Below, piece by piece: positions 1 to 7,744 of a stretch of 64,000 nucleotides of DNA. Each line of letters starts with the position of its first letter. The stretch's first letter is position 1. Made by a program: the position numbers and the translations under genes. The notes below the pieces were generated by a model. That model worked only from the letters and a program-made list of their open reading frames with translations, did not search any database and was not told the origin of the DNA. The stretch is from Bifidobacterium reuteri DSM 23975. Lineage in GTDB: Bacteria > Actinomycetota > Actinomycetes > Actinomycetales > Bifidobacteriaceae. Where the stretch lies: assembly GCF_000741695.1 (NCBI RefSeq), contig NZ_JGZK01000001.1, positions 1 to 64,000 on the forward strand. Direction: 5' to 3'.

Positions 1-31
1 GAGACCAAATTAGGGCGACTATCCCTCTGAC

Positions 32-82
32 GACTACCCCTCAGTCCCGCTTCGCGGGCCAGCTCCCCTGACAAGGGGAGCC
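32..82 (-). repeat. Palindromic two-hairpin repeat, short form
   Basis: Reading on the minus strand: hairpin 1 (GGCTCCCC, loop ttgtca, GGGGAGC), then a second small hairpin around CCCGCGAAGCGGG, then CTGAGGGGTAG. This is the same element that recurs throughout the window. Nothing in the first 486 bases looks coding; the region holds this copy, the long-form copy next to it and the ilvC leader. Confidence 0.85.
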
Positions 83-98
83 GACTGTCGCCCGCACC

Positions 99-252
99 GG
101 CCCCTTCTGACGGGACGTTGCCGTGAAGCAAACAGTGGAGCTGTTTGTAGGCAACGTGCGAGCCGACAGGCGAGTCAGCAGACTGCCGCGCGTAGCGCGT
201 CCCTTATTGCAGGACGGGCTGTCAGCGGAGCTGACTGGGGGGGGGGGAGAGA
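99..252 (+). repeat. Long form of the palindromic repeat, copy 1
   Basis: The first hairpin of the element (left arm GGCCCCTTCTGAC, right arm from GACGGGCTGTC) is opened by about 105 extra bases. Inside are an outer stem ACGTTGCC (115-122) with GGCAACGT (150-157), an inner stem AAACAG (130-135) with CTGTTT (141-146), a small GCGCG hairpin and a GTCC...GGAC hairpin near 199-215. The element ends in GCTGACT followed by 11 consecutive G (237-247), longer than the 4-5 G at other copies. Homologous long copies lie at 12671-12812 and 35414-35540. Confidence 0.8.
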
Positions 253-349
253 ATCGCCGCCGCTGCGCAGTGATTCCCGCATTCATAACCGTCTTTCATA
301 ACTGAAAATCCATAACTGAAAATTCATCCCACGTAGTGAACCCTTATGC

Positions 350-435
350 GGCTTTCCCGAGGGTGCAGGACTAAACCTATCTCTCGGAAAAGCCCACAAG
401 GAAAAACCGCGTAGGGTTCTGCAACACAGCAGAAC
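350..435 (+). promoter_or_regulatory. Structured 5' leader upstream of ilvC1
   Basis: Two stem-loops precede ilvC1: GGCTTTCCCGAG (350-361) pairs with CTCGGAAAAGCC (383-394) apart from one C-A mismatch, and GTTCTGC (416-422) pairs perfectly with GCAGAAC (429-435). They may be part of the transcribed leader. A 22-codon ORF starting at 346 overlaps them but is not rich in Ile, Leu or Val codons, so a classical attenuator peptide is not supported. Ribosome site AAAGGAG is just before ilvC1. Confidence 0.4.
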
Positions 436-486
436 ACATTGATACTCAACCCATAAATCAACAATAGATATAAAGGAGCGCCAAAA

Positions 487-1539
487 ATGGCAGCAACTAT
501 CTGGTACGAGAAGGACGCCGATCTGTCCGTGTTCGATGGCAAGAAGGTCGCCATCCTGGGCTACGGCTCTCAGGGTCACGCTCACGCGCTGAACCTGCGT
601 GATTCCGGTGTCGACGTGGTCGTCGGCCTGCGTCCTACCTCCAAGTCCGTGGAGTTCGCCAAGGAGCAGGGCCTGGAAGTCAAGTCCGTCCCGGAAGCCG
701 TCGCTGAGGCCGACGTCGTCATGATCCTTCTGCCTGATCAGTACCAGGCCGCCGTCTACAAGAAGGACGTTGAGCCGAACCTGAAGCCGGGCGCCGCCCT
801 GGCCTTCGCCCACGGCTTCAACATCCACTACGGCTACATCAAGCCTTCCGAGGATCACCCGGTGTTCATGGTTGCCCCGAAGGGCCCGGGCCACATCGTG
901 CGTCGTGAGTACGCCGCTGGCCGTGGCGTCCCGGTCGTGGTCGCTGTCGAGCAGGACCCGGACGGCAAGACCTGGCCGCTGTGCCTGGCTTACGCCAAGG
1001 CTCTGGGCGCTCTGCGCGCCGGCGCCATCAAGACCACCTTCACCGAGGAGACCGAGACCGATCTGTTCGGTGAGCAGGATGTCCTCATGGGTGGCATCAA
1101 CCACCTGTGCGACATGGGCTTCGACGTGCTGACCGAGGCTGGCTACCAGCCGGAGATCGCCTACTTCGAGGTGTTCCACGAGCTGAAGATGCTGGTCGAC
1201 CTCGCCAACGAGGGCGGCCTGAACAAGGCCCGTTGGTCCTGCTCCGACACCGCCCAGTACGGCGACTACACCTCTACGGTCATCACCGAGGAGACCAAGA
1301 AGCGCATGCAGTACCAGCTCAAGCGCATTCAGGACGGCTCCTTCGCCAAGGAGTTCATGGACGACCAGGCCGCTGGCGCCCCGAAGTTCAAGAAGCTGCA
1401 GGAGGAGTACTCCCACCCGCACCTCGAGACCGTCGGCCCGAAGCTGCGCGCCATGTTCTCCTGGAACAACGCCGAGGCCAAGGATCAGGACGAGGCCGAG
1501 TCCTTCAACGGCAAGATCGCTCGTACCCAGGTTCAGTGA
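487..1539 (+). CDS. ilvC: Ketol-acid reductoisomerase, copy 1
   Basis: Class I (short) NADPH-dependent acetohydroxyacid isomeroreductase, second step of valine, leucine and isoleucine synthesis: isomerises and reduces 2-acetolactate or 2-aceto-2-hydroxybutyrate using Mg2+. 350 residues, usual for the class. The Rossmann motif GYGSQG is at residues 25-30; the following beta-strand loop (RPTSKS, 49-54) has Arg and Ser typical of NADPH preference; the metal-binding motif ETDLFGEQ is at about 190-197; [11 protein letters not shown] near 126-136 is family-typical. Start ATG follows AAAGGAG at a good distance. The 859-bp gap to the next gene holds a terminator, a repeat element and an inverted-motif array. 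A close paralogue follows in the same direction; each copy has its own leader and terminator, so they are probably regulated separately. Confidence 0.97.
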   Translation: MAATIWYEKDADLSVFDGKKVAILGYGSQGHAHALNLRDSGVDVVVGLRPTSKSVEFAKEQGLEVKSVPEAVAEADVVMILLPDQYQAAVYKKDVEPNLKPGAALAFAHGFNIHYGYIKPSEDHPVFMVAPKGPGHIVRREYAAGRGVPVVVAVEQDPDGKTWPLCLAYAKALGALRAGAIKTTFTEETETDLFGEQDVLMGGINHLCDMGFDVLTEAGYQPEIAYFEVFHELKMLVDLANEGGLNKARWSCSDTAQYGDYTSTVITEETKKRMQYQLKRIQDGSFAKEFMDDQAAGAPKFKKLQEEYSHPHLETVGPKLRAMFSWNNAEAKDQDEAESFNGKIARTQVQ

Positions 1540-1639
1540 GCCTGACTGCGTAAGCCGCGAGTCTGCTATCGCCTAGTGTTGTGATGCGTTAGCGTGATGC
1601 GCTTGCGTGATGCGCCAGAAAACCGTTGACTGTATTTCC

Positions 1640-1723
1640 CGGCTCCCCTTGTCAGGGGAGCTGTCCCGCGAAAACGGGGCTGAGGGGTAGTCATGTTGTC
1701 AACGAAGCTCTGACGGGACACTA
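1640..1723 (+). repeat. Palindromic two-hairpin repeat with conserved tail
   Basis: GGCTCCCC-ttgtca-GGGGAGC hairpin, second arm region, CTGAGGGGTAG, followed by the tail TCAACGAA ... TCTGACGGGACACTAG (about 1698-1723). The same tail ends other copies at 35630, 38502 and 45893. Confidence 0.85.
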
Positions 1724-1737
1724 GCGCGATTGCAATG

Positions 1738-1773
1738 AAAAGCCGTCATCCCGCAATGGGATGGCGGCTTTTT
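1738..1773 (+). terminator. Rho-independent terminator of ilvC1
   Basis: GCCGTCATCCC and GGGATGGCGGC form an 11-bp stem with one G-T pair and a 5-base loop, followed by TTTTT. It sits about 200 bp after the stop codon, beyond the palindromic repeat. Confidence 0.85.
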
Positions 1774-1924
1774 CGTATTTTTCGTATCGGCGGACGCGGC
1801 TGCGTAGTGCGTGTTGGAGCCGCGGCTGGCTGTGCCTGCGCACATTATGCGACGCCGGACCCCCTGTCTGAGTAACAATGCGATGGCTCATTTTCTCCGT
1901 GCCATGGCGGTGCAATTTCGGTCT

Positions 1925-2081
1925 TTCTGCGCTGGTGTGGCACGGGAGTGTGCCACACCAGCGCAGAATCGCCCCTTATTGCGCTGGTGCGGCGCATATT
2001 TTGGCTAATTTGCGTTGCGCGCGATAAGGTGCCGTGCCACGCGGCTGCATTTTCTCGTATTACGCACTGGCGTGGCACGGA
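1925..2081. repeat. Alternating-orientation motif array (GCGCTGGTGTGGCAC type)
   Basis: A perfect 19-bp inverted repeat occupies 1925-1943 and 1950-1968 with a 6-base loop. Its core GCGCTGGTGTGGCAC recurs imperfectly at 1981-1995 (plus), about 2031-2043 (minus) and 2062-2080 (plus), giving five copies in alternating orientation. No T-run follows, so this is not a simple terminator. It lies between the two ilvC genes. Confidence 0.75.
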
Positions 2082-2096
2082 GTCTCGTATTGTTCT

Positions 2097-2140
2097 AGCG
2101 CGAATCGTCCGCGAATCGTCCGGACTATAAGACAGTGTCC
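2097..2140 (+). promoter_or_regulatory. Direct repeat and possible promoter for ilvC2
   Basis: CGCGAATCGTCC occurs in tandem (about 2098-2120) just before GGACTATAAGACAG, where TATAAG is a plausible -10. The position about 270 bp upstream of ilvC2 would give a long leader. Inference from sequence only. Confidence 0.3.
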
Positions 2141-2398
2141 ATAACCGCGCGAAAGTCGTTTCGTGATTCAGCTCACGTTGTGGGACGGCGGCAGGAAACC
2201 AACGGATTCCCGATAGGATAGACCTCAGTTTTGCGAGTCGCGCCCACAAGGCGACACCCGCCACGCTTGAGACAGTCCGGGTCAGGCCCGGACGCCAAAC
2301 GCGCATCTATGCACAACCGCATACGCGCAACCACCACAACACAACCGCGTACCGGCCGTGAACCCGGCCGGCGCGTCAGTAGTACAAGGAGTGCTTAC

Positions 2399-3451
2399 AT
2401 GGCTGCACAAATCTGGTATGAGAACGACGGTGACCTCTCCGTCCTCGATGGCAAGAAGGTCGCTATCATCGGTTACGGCTCCCAGGGCCACGCCCACGCG
2501 CTGAACCTGCGCGATTCCGGTGTCGACGTGGTCGTCGGCCTGCGTCCGACCTCCAAGTCGGTCGACTTCGCCAAGGAGCAGGGCCTCGAGGTCAAGTCCG
2601 TGGCCGAAGCTTCCGCCGAAGCCGACGTGATTATGATTCTGGCCCCCGACCAGTACCAGCGCACCATCTGGGCCAACGACATCGAGCCCAACATCAAGCC
2701 GGGTGCCGCCGTCGCCTTCGCTCACGGCTTCAACATCCACTACGGCTACATCAAGCCGTCCGAGGATCACCCGGTGTTCATGGTTGCCCCGAAGGGCCCG
2801 GGCCACATCGTTCGTCGTGAGTACGCCGCTGGCCGTGGCGTGCCGGTCGTCGTGGCCGTCGAGCAGGATCCGCGTGGCGATGGTTGGGCTCTGACCCTGG
2901 CCTACGCCAAGGCCCTCGGTGCTCTGCGCGCCGGTGCCATCAAGACCACCTTCAAGGAAGAGACCGAGACCGATCTCTTCGGCGAGCAGAACGTGCTCAT
3001 GGGTGGCGTGAACAAGCTCGTCGAGATGGGCTTCGAAGTCCTGACCGACGCCGGCTACCAGCCGGAGATCGCCTACTTCGAGGTCTGCCACGAGCTCAAG
3101 ATGCTCGTCGATCTGATGAACGAGGGCGGCCTGAACAAGGCTCGTTGGTCCTGCTCCGACACCGCCCAGTACGGCGACTACGTCAACACCGTCATCAACG
3201 AGGACTGCCGCAAGCGCATGGAATACCACCTGCAGCGCATCCAGGACGGCTCCTTCGCCAAGGAGTTCATCGACGATCAGGATGCCGGCGCCCCGCACTT
3301 CAAGGAACTGCAGGAGAAGTACTCCAACGAGCGCATCGAGACCGTCGGCCCGAAGCTGCGCGCCATGTTCTCCTGGAACAAGGATGGCGTCAAGGATGCC
3401 GACGAGGCCAACTCCTTCACCGGCAAGATCGCCCGCGCCCAGGTTCAGTGA
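2399..3451 (+). CDS. ilvC: Ketol-acid reductoisomerase, copy 2
   Basis: Second class I ketol-acid reductoisomerase, 350 residues, strongly similar to the gene at 487 along its length at both protein and DNA level (for example [25 protein letters not shown] and ETDLFGEQ). Same reaction in branched-chain amino acid synthesis. The start ATG at 2399 is chosen because AAGGAG lies 8 bases upstream and because it aligns with the start of copy 1; an upstream in-frame extension to 2231 is not needed. Differences cluster in surface segments such as residues 70-100, consistent with an old tandem duplication. It has its own terminator. Confidence 0.97.
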   Translation: MAAQIWYENDGDLSVLDGKKVAIIGYGSQGHAHALNLRDSGVDVVVGLRPTSKSVDFAKEQGLEVKSVAEASAEADVIMILAPDQYQRTIWANDIEPNIKPGAAVAFAHGFNIHYGYIKPSEDHPVFMVAPKGPGHIVRREYAAGRGVPVVVAVEQDPRGDGWALTLAYAKALGALRAGAIKTTFKEETETDLFGEQNVLMGGVNKLVEMGFEVLTDAGYQPEIAYFEVCHELKMLVDLMNEGGLNKARWSCSDTAQYGDYVNTVINEDCRKRMEYHLQRIQDGSFAKEFIDDQDAGAPHFKELQEKYSNERIETVGPKLRAMFSWNKDGVKDADEANSFTGKIARAQVQ

Positions 3452-3577
3452 TTCTTCCTTGGCTCCCCTCGGGTGAGGTGCGCACGGACAGCGAGTCGGC
3501 AATCGCAGCCTTCAGGCTATCCGTGTTTGCAGTACGCTGGCGCATAAGCGCCTGAGGGTGGTCCCCAGTGCATACCA

Positions 3578-3616
3578 AAAGGCCGCCGCTCCGATTCATT
3601 CGGAGCGGCGGCCTTT
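3578..3616 (+). terminator. Rho-independent terminator of ilvC2
   Basis: AAAGGCCGCCGCTCCGA (3578-3594) pairs perfectly over 17 bases with 3600-3616 across a 5-base loop, ending in CCTTT. A degenerate piece of the palindromic repeat lies between the gene and this stem (3458-3500). Confidence 0.85.
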
Positions 3617-3621
3617 CGCAT

Positions 3622-3787
3622 GGCCCCACCATATAGTCAAACCTCCGCCACGTAGTAAAATCCCCACGACGTAGCAAACTACCCACCACGTGGTGACGCA
3701 AAACGGCTTTATTCCGCGGAATACAAAATTACGCTGACATCGTGGTAGAAGATTCATCGCGCGGTGGGCAGTTCATCGCGTGGTGGG
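3622..3787. repeat. Alternating-orientation motif array (CCCACGTAG type), locus 1
   Basis: Left side: four plus-oriented variants of CCCAC-N-CGTAGTAAA (from 3624, 3646, 3663 and 3681). Centre: AAAACGGCTTTATTCCGC (3701-3718). Right side: two or three inverted variants such as TTCATCGCGCGGTGGG (3753-3768) and TTCATCGCGTGGTGGG (3772-3787). The inverted copies form the last codons of the minus-strand gene ending at 3754. The same motif and core occur at 32277-32403 and 41752-41906. Confidence 0.7.
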
Positions 3788-4539
3788 ATAGACAGTTGAT
3801 ATACGCCGGCTATCAAATCAATGATGTCTTGCTGTGTTCCCCGTATGCCGAGCTGCTTTATCGGAAGCGTTTCATGGGATATTTTCCCAAGAAAATCAGC
3901 GAGATCATGGTAGGCCTCGTCGTTGAGAGACACGCGATCCTCTGGAGCAAGTAGTTGAGCCAAACGGAATACATCATATTTATGCTTCTTGAGATCTTTT
4001 CCGTCTACGTGCTCGCCATGTTGTTCTCGGGCGTTGAGATCCAACCATGCTTTCGCCTTGAAAGGAATGAGATATTTCTCGTTAAGCACGCTGATGCCTT
4101 GTATTGATTCGCGGCCTTGCTGCAGTAGCCGATAGTAGCTGTCGTTCAGCATGATGGCTGACAGGCTGGAAACGTCGTTTGCAATATGCAATGGCGTCAG
4201 GAACGAGTTCGGCACAATAGGGAAGTCAGGGTGACGTGAAAATAGCTCGATCATAGTGGGATACCCGTACGTACTGGGGTGCATGAAGCGGTACAGGTGA
4301 GGCTGTGCGGAGTTCTTCGTGATAGAGGTGTATCCGCCATCGCGAATGAAAGACCACAATCGTTGTGCAAACTCGCGAAGATGTCCCTCGGCAATCAGCA
4401 CCATGTCAATATCTTTGGTGGCTCGGAAGTCCAGTTCGTTGTCGGTCATGATGATGTCACAAGCGGTGCCGCCGATGATTACGTAAGAATCTTCGTAGCC
4501 GGCAAAGGCCGTTCTGATGAGCTGCAGGCCTTGTGTCAT
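3754..4539 (-). CDS. Nucleotidyltransferase-like protein (AbiEii-type toxin candidate)
   Basis: 261 residues with the minimal nucleotidyltransferase signature: IIGGTACDIIM at about 19-29 followed by KDIDMVL near 39-45, i.e. the GG and D-x-D metal-binding pattern of the AbiEii/DUF1814 group. Known toxins of that group transfer nucleotides to RNA or protein targets; a toxin role here is inference. The start ATG overlaps the stop of the upstream gene by 4 bases (ATGA), so the two are translationally coupled. The 3' end lies inside a motif array that supplies the final Pro-Pro-Arg-Asp-Glu-Leu-Pro-Thr-Ala-Arg codons, suggesting that the C-terminus has been altered by repeat sequence. An alternative is a stand-alone aminoglycoside-type nucleotidyltransferase. 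Confidence 0.75.
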   Translation of the reverse strand: MTQGLQLIRTAFAGYEDSYVIIGGTACDIIMTDNELDFRATKDIDMVLIAEGHLREFAQRLWSFIRDGGYTSITKNSAQPHLYRFMHPSTYGYPTMIELFSRHPDFPIVPNSFLTPLHIANDVSSLSAIMLNDSYYRLLQQGRESIQGISVLNEKYLIPFKAKAWLDLNAREQHGEHVDGKDLKKHKYDVFRLAQLLAPEDRVSLNDEAYHDLADFLGKISHETLPIKQLGIRGTQQDIIDLIAGVYQLSIPPRDELPTAR

Positions 4540-5564
4540 ATTGTCGCTCCTGAGAAAGTATTGCGGATGGATTCTTGTATGGCGTCTTCCAAACGTTCGT
4601 CGGCAATCTCGCCAAGAGTCAGGGCCGTGGAAATGGGGTCGGCAAGGTAGTCTTCCTGCGTATATTGAGCAAGTAGGCGGGGATCGTACCTCCACAGCTC
4701 CAGAATATATGCATTATCTGGCACCTTTTCCAAAGCGGGGTCGATAATGCATAGTTCCTTGTTGTGCTGCTTGAGCCAATGACGTTCAACGGCATAGATT
4801 CGCAGTTTTGGGGTGGCCAGTTGCGTCCTGCGCGAAAGAGCAAATTCGCCGGCCGGAATCAGCTCGTCGGCAATCATCTGGCGATTGCGATTCGTGACGG
4901 TATATTTGCTGAATATTGGTGACTTCAGGAGATGCCAAGATGATTTCAGTAAATCAAGTCGGCTGGTCTGCCTTGAAGTCAGTAGTTCGACGCTATTGCT
5001 GCGGCCTTGCTTGGTGCGGTGCACGAATGCCAGCTGTTCTAACAGCGTCACGGCAACGCTGACCTGAGCTTCGGTAAACTGAAGCGCTCGGGCAATATCT
5101 GATTGGACTTTGCTCTCGTTGGAGTAGAGCAAATACAACCAGACCAGCTGTGTTGCGGGGGAGAAGGGTCGCACCTCGATATCCTGTGCGTTCTCCAGCG
5201 GCCGTGAGGAGATGCGCTGGGTGAACACCATGCCCAGTGAAGGGATATACAGTTGGGTACCGGGCACGATGAAAGGAACGTGATTCTGAATCAGGGCTTT
5301 TCGCTGGTATGCAGAAAGCCGGGGAAACTGAAAGACAATGGGCAGATCCGTCCGCTGCTCAAGCCTGCTGGCGTCGGCGGTGACGCGTGTGATGCTGAAT
5401 GGGTGAGCCTCTCCGCTCGCGATTAGCATGCTCGTGTTGTCGATGGTGAGTTTGCTGAATGTCCGTCCGTTGGCCAGAAATAGCGGCAGTGAGGCAGTGC
5501 CATCCCAAGAAGTGATTTGGCAGGGCAGACCAAGTGTCTCGCGAATGTAATGCTCGGCATCCAT
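4536..5564 (-). CDS. Putative winged-helix partner (AbiEi-like antitoxin candidate)
   Basis: 342 residues, no membrane segments. The middle region (about 165-215, with SNESKVQSDIARALQF) looks like a winged helix-turn-helix of the MarR/AbiEi sort; the flanking domains are not recognised. The start at 5564 has an AAGGATTGAGG ribosome site and removes an unlikely upstream extension. It is the first gene of a two-gene operon with the nucleotidyltransferase; order (regulator then nucleotidyltransferase) and 4-base overlap fit type IV toxin-antitoxin loci. Its promoter carries two TTAAGTAT copies 19 bp apart, a plausible autoregulatory operator. Base composition is lower in GC than the neighbours, consistent with horizontal transfer. 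Confidence 0.6.
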   Translation of the reverse strand: MDAEHYIRETLGLPCQITSWDGTASLPLFLANGRTFSKLTIDNTSMLIASGEAHPFSITRVTADASRLEQRTDLPIVFQFPRLSAYQRKALIQNHVPFIVPGTQLYIPSLGMVFTQRISSRPLENAQDIEVRPFSPATQLVWLYLLYSNESKVQSDIARALQFTEAQVSVAVTLLEQLAFVHRTKQGRSNSVELLTSRQTSRLDLLKSSWHLLKSPIFSKYTVTNRNRQMIADELIPAGEFALSRRTQLATPKLRIYAVERHWLKQHNKELCIIDPALEKVPDNAYILELWRYDPRLLAQYTQEDYLADPISTALTLGEIADERLEDAIQESIRNTFSGATI

Positions 5565-5610
5565 GTCGACCTCAATCCTTAACGAAAATCTGCAAGATTC
5601 ACATCTCTTG

Positions 5611-5637
5611 TTAAGTATATAGAATATTATTAAGTAT
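5611..5637 (-). promoter_or_regulatory. Putative operator: two TTAAGTAT repeats
   Basis: TTAAGTAT at 5611-5618 and 5630-5637, with AT-rich sequence between, about 50 bp upstream of the start at 5564. The 19-bp spacing puts the copies on nearly the same face of the helix, as expected for an autorepressor site that overlaps the promoter. Confidence 0.45.
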
Positions 5638-5705
5638 TTCGGGGTTGGCATGTCGCGAATGGAAAGAAAGGGCAGTCATCCCCGAAATGGAGACAGCTTA
5701 GCCGG

Positions 5706-5752
5706 GAAAAAGGACGACGCCAGCATCCGGAGAAGATGGATGACTGGCGTCG
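5706..5752 (-). terminator. Terminator downstream of the alpha-glucosidase gene
   Basis: CGACGCCAG (5715-5723) pairs with CTGGCGTCG (5744-5752), extended by GCATCC/GGATGA pairing inside; on the minus strand it is followed by a T-run (AAAAA at 5707-5711 on plus). Confidence 0.75.
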
Positions 5753-5770
5753 GGTAAGCTCGCAAAAGCT

Positions 5771-7585
5771 CTACTGAACAACCCACGCAGAAGTGTCGGT
5801 GGGGAGCTGGCCTTCGGGGGTCAGCGGGCCGGACGCCAGCACCACGGAGCCATCGGGCAGCGCGACCGGGGCATTGCCGAAGTTGGTGATTGAGGTGAAC
5901 ACCCGCCCGCCAACCGCCGCGCGGGTGTACGCCACCACATCGTCGCCCATGTCCACCTGCTCGGCCGTGGTGTCGCGCGTGGCGGTCAGCGACTCCTGGC
6001 GAATCGCCAGTGCGGCGCGATACAGCGCGAGCATCGAGTCCGGGTCGGCTTGCTCCACGTCCACCGCGTAATCCTTGAACCACAGCGGTTGCGGCAGGTG
6101 CGGGTCGGCGGCCGGCGTCACGCCCTCAGCGCGCGTAGCCGGCGAGAAGCCGAAGGAAGCGCCCGTGCCGAACTGGCCGGCGGCGCACAGCGGCACATGG
6201 TTCTCGCCGGTACCGTCATCGGCCGGAGTCGGACGGCTGAAATCGGCCAAGGCCGGCTCATCGGCGGCGGTCCACGGCAGCGGCACGCGGCAGCCGTCGC
6301 GGCCCTTGTCCATCGTGGCCTGAGCAGTGTGGAAAGCAGTCGGATCCTCCAAGTGATCCCACGGAATATCGGCCACCTCAAACAGGCCCAGCTCCTCGCC
6401 CTGATAGATATAGGCGGCGCCGGGCAGGCCGAGCTCCATCAAAGCGGCGGCGCGGGCGCGGCGAGTGCCAAGCTCGCGATTCTCGGGATAGGTAGTGCCG
6501 TTGCGCAGCAGCCAGTCGTGCGGCAGCTGGTGGTAGGGCGCGCCCTTGATCTGCGGCAGGCCGTAACGGGAGGGGCTGCGCGGCACGTCGTGATTGTTCA
6601 TGACCCACGTGGTGGTGGAACCGCCGGTTTCGGCCGCCGCCTTGAGTCCGGCGGCGATGGCCTCGCGGAACTCGTCGGCATACCAGCTGGCTTGGGCGAA
6701 ATCGAAGTTGAAGGACTGGCCCAGCTCGTCCATCGAAGCGTACAGGTGCTGGTGCTCGGGCACCACCCACGCCTCGGCCACGGCAAAGCGCGGCGGGTTG
6801 TACTCGTTGAACACCTTGCGCCATTCGCGGTAGATATCGTGCACCTCGCGACGGTCGAACAGCGGGTGGCTGAAGTCATGATTCAGCACGCCGACCACGC
6901 TGTATTCGCGGCCGAGCTCTTCCAACGGCTTGGATTCGAGGTCCTTGGCCAGGCCGTGCGCCACGTCGATGCGGAAGCCGTCGGTGCCGTGGTCGGACCA
7001 GAAACGCAGGGTCTTCTTGAACTCCTCGTGGATGTCCGGATTCTTCCAGTTGACGTCCGGCTGCGCCTTATCGAACAGGTGCAGATACCACTGGCCGTCG
7101 GCCACGCGCGCCCAGGCCGGGCCGCCGAAGAAGGATTGCCAGTCGTTCGGGGGCAGTTCGCCATGGTCGCCGCGGCCGTCGCGGAAGATGTAGCGGTCGC
7201 GCGCCGGGGAGCCAGGCTCGGCGGCGAGGGCCTCCTGGAAGAACACGTGCTTGTCGGCGGTGTGATTGGGCACGATGTCCACGATCACCTTGATGCCGGC
7301 CTCGTGCGCGGCTTTGGCCATCGCGTCGAAGTCGTCCATGGTGCCCAGCCGCGGGTCGACGTTGCGGTAGTCGATCACGTCGTAGCCGCCGTCCGCCAGA
7401 TCGGAGGGGTAGAACGGGGAGAGCCAGATGGCGTCCACGCCGAGGCTCTTCAGGTAGTCCATCTTCTCGGTGACGCCGGCGATGTCGCCGATGCCGTCGC
7501 CGTTAACGTCCTTGAAGCTGCGCGGGTAGATCTGGTAGACGACGGCCTGCTTCCACCAGTCGTCATTGAGGTTATTTGCGGTCAT
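5771..7585 (-). CDS. agl: GH13 alpha-glucosidase
   Basis: Cytoplasmic exo-acting alpha-1,4(1,6)-glucosidase, 604 residues, no signal peptide. GH13 conserved regions are intact: DIVPNHT at 103-109, GFRIDVAH with nucleophile Asp207, AVAEAWV with acid/base Glu271, and NNHDVPR with Asp333. N-terminal WWKQAVVYQIYPRSF is typical of oligo-1,6-glucosidase/alpha-glucosidase enzymes of bifidobacteria (AglA/Agl family). It would release glucose from maltose and short maltodextrins brought in by the MalEFG transporter. It is alone in its transcription unit, with a LacI operator-like site in its promoter at 7676-7691 and the LacI gene directly upstream in the same direction. Confidence 0.92.
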   Translation of the reverse strand: MTANNLNDDWWKQAVVYQIYPRSFKDVNGDGIGDIAGVTEKMDYLKSLGVDAIWLSPFYPSDLADGGYDVIDYRNVDPRLGTMDDFDAMAKAAHEAGIKVIVDIVPNHTADKHVFFQEALAAEPGSPARDRYIFRDGRGDHGELPPNDWQSFFGGPAWARVADGQWYLHLFDKAQPDVNWKNPDIHEEFKKTLRFWSDHGTDGFRIDVAHGLAKDLESKPLEELGREYSVVGVLNHDFSHPLFDRREVHDIYREWRKVFNEYNPPRFAVAEAWVVPEHQHLYASMDELGQSFNFDFAQASWYADEFREAIAAGLKAAAETGGSTTTWVMNNHDVPRSPSRYGLPQIKGAPYHQLPHDWLLRNGTTYPENRELGTRRARAAALMELGLPGAAYIYQGEELGLFEVADIPWDHLEDPTAFHTAQATMDKGRDGCRVPLPWTAADEPALADFSRPTPADDGTGENHVPLCAAGQFGTGASFGFSPATRAEGVTPAADPHLPQPLWFKDYAVDVEQADPDSMLALYRAALAIRQESLTATRDTTAEQVDMGDDVVAYTRAAVGGRVFTSITNFGNAPVALPDGSVVLASGPLTPEGQLPTDTSAWVVQ

Positions 7586-7675
7586 GCCGATTCCCTCCTG
7601 TTCCGGGTGCGTTGTGGTTGGGTTGTTCCGGTCGCGCCCGAACTGCTGTGTGAAGACCCAACCGTTGTATTGATG

Positions 7676-7691
7676 ATGACAACGATATCAT
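7676..7691 (-). promoter_or_regulatory. LacI-type operator (ATGACAACGATATCAT)
   Basis: Near-palindromic site about 90 bp upstream of agl. The core GACAACGAT is shared with sites at 8818-8833 and 11279-11295, which defines one of two operator classes in the cluster. Confidence 0.6.
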
Positions 7692-7744
7692 GTGAATTAC
7701 GCATGCAAAAATCGATTTATCGGCGTTTTGCGGTGGTAACGTGG

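Noticed and set aside
346-414. 22-codon ORF in the ilvC1 leader as an attenuator peptide
   Set aside because: No run of Ile, Leu or Val codons and no ribosome site; stem-loops are reported as structure only.
1925-1968. Rho-independent terminator at the 19-bp inverted repeat
   Set aside because: No T-run on either side, and further copies of the same motif nearby; a normal terminator of ilvC1 already exists at 1738.
2231-2398. N-terminal extension of the second ilvC protein
   Set aside because: A strong ribosome site and homology to copy 1 place the start at 2399.
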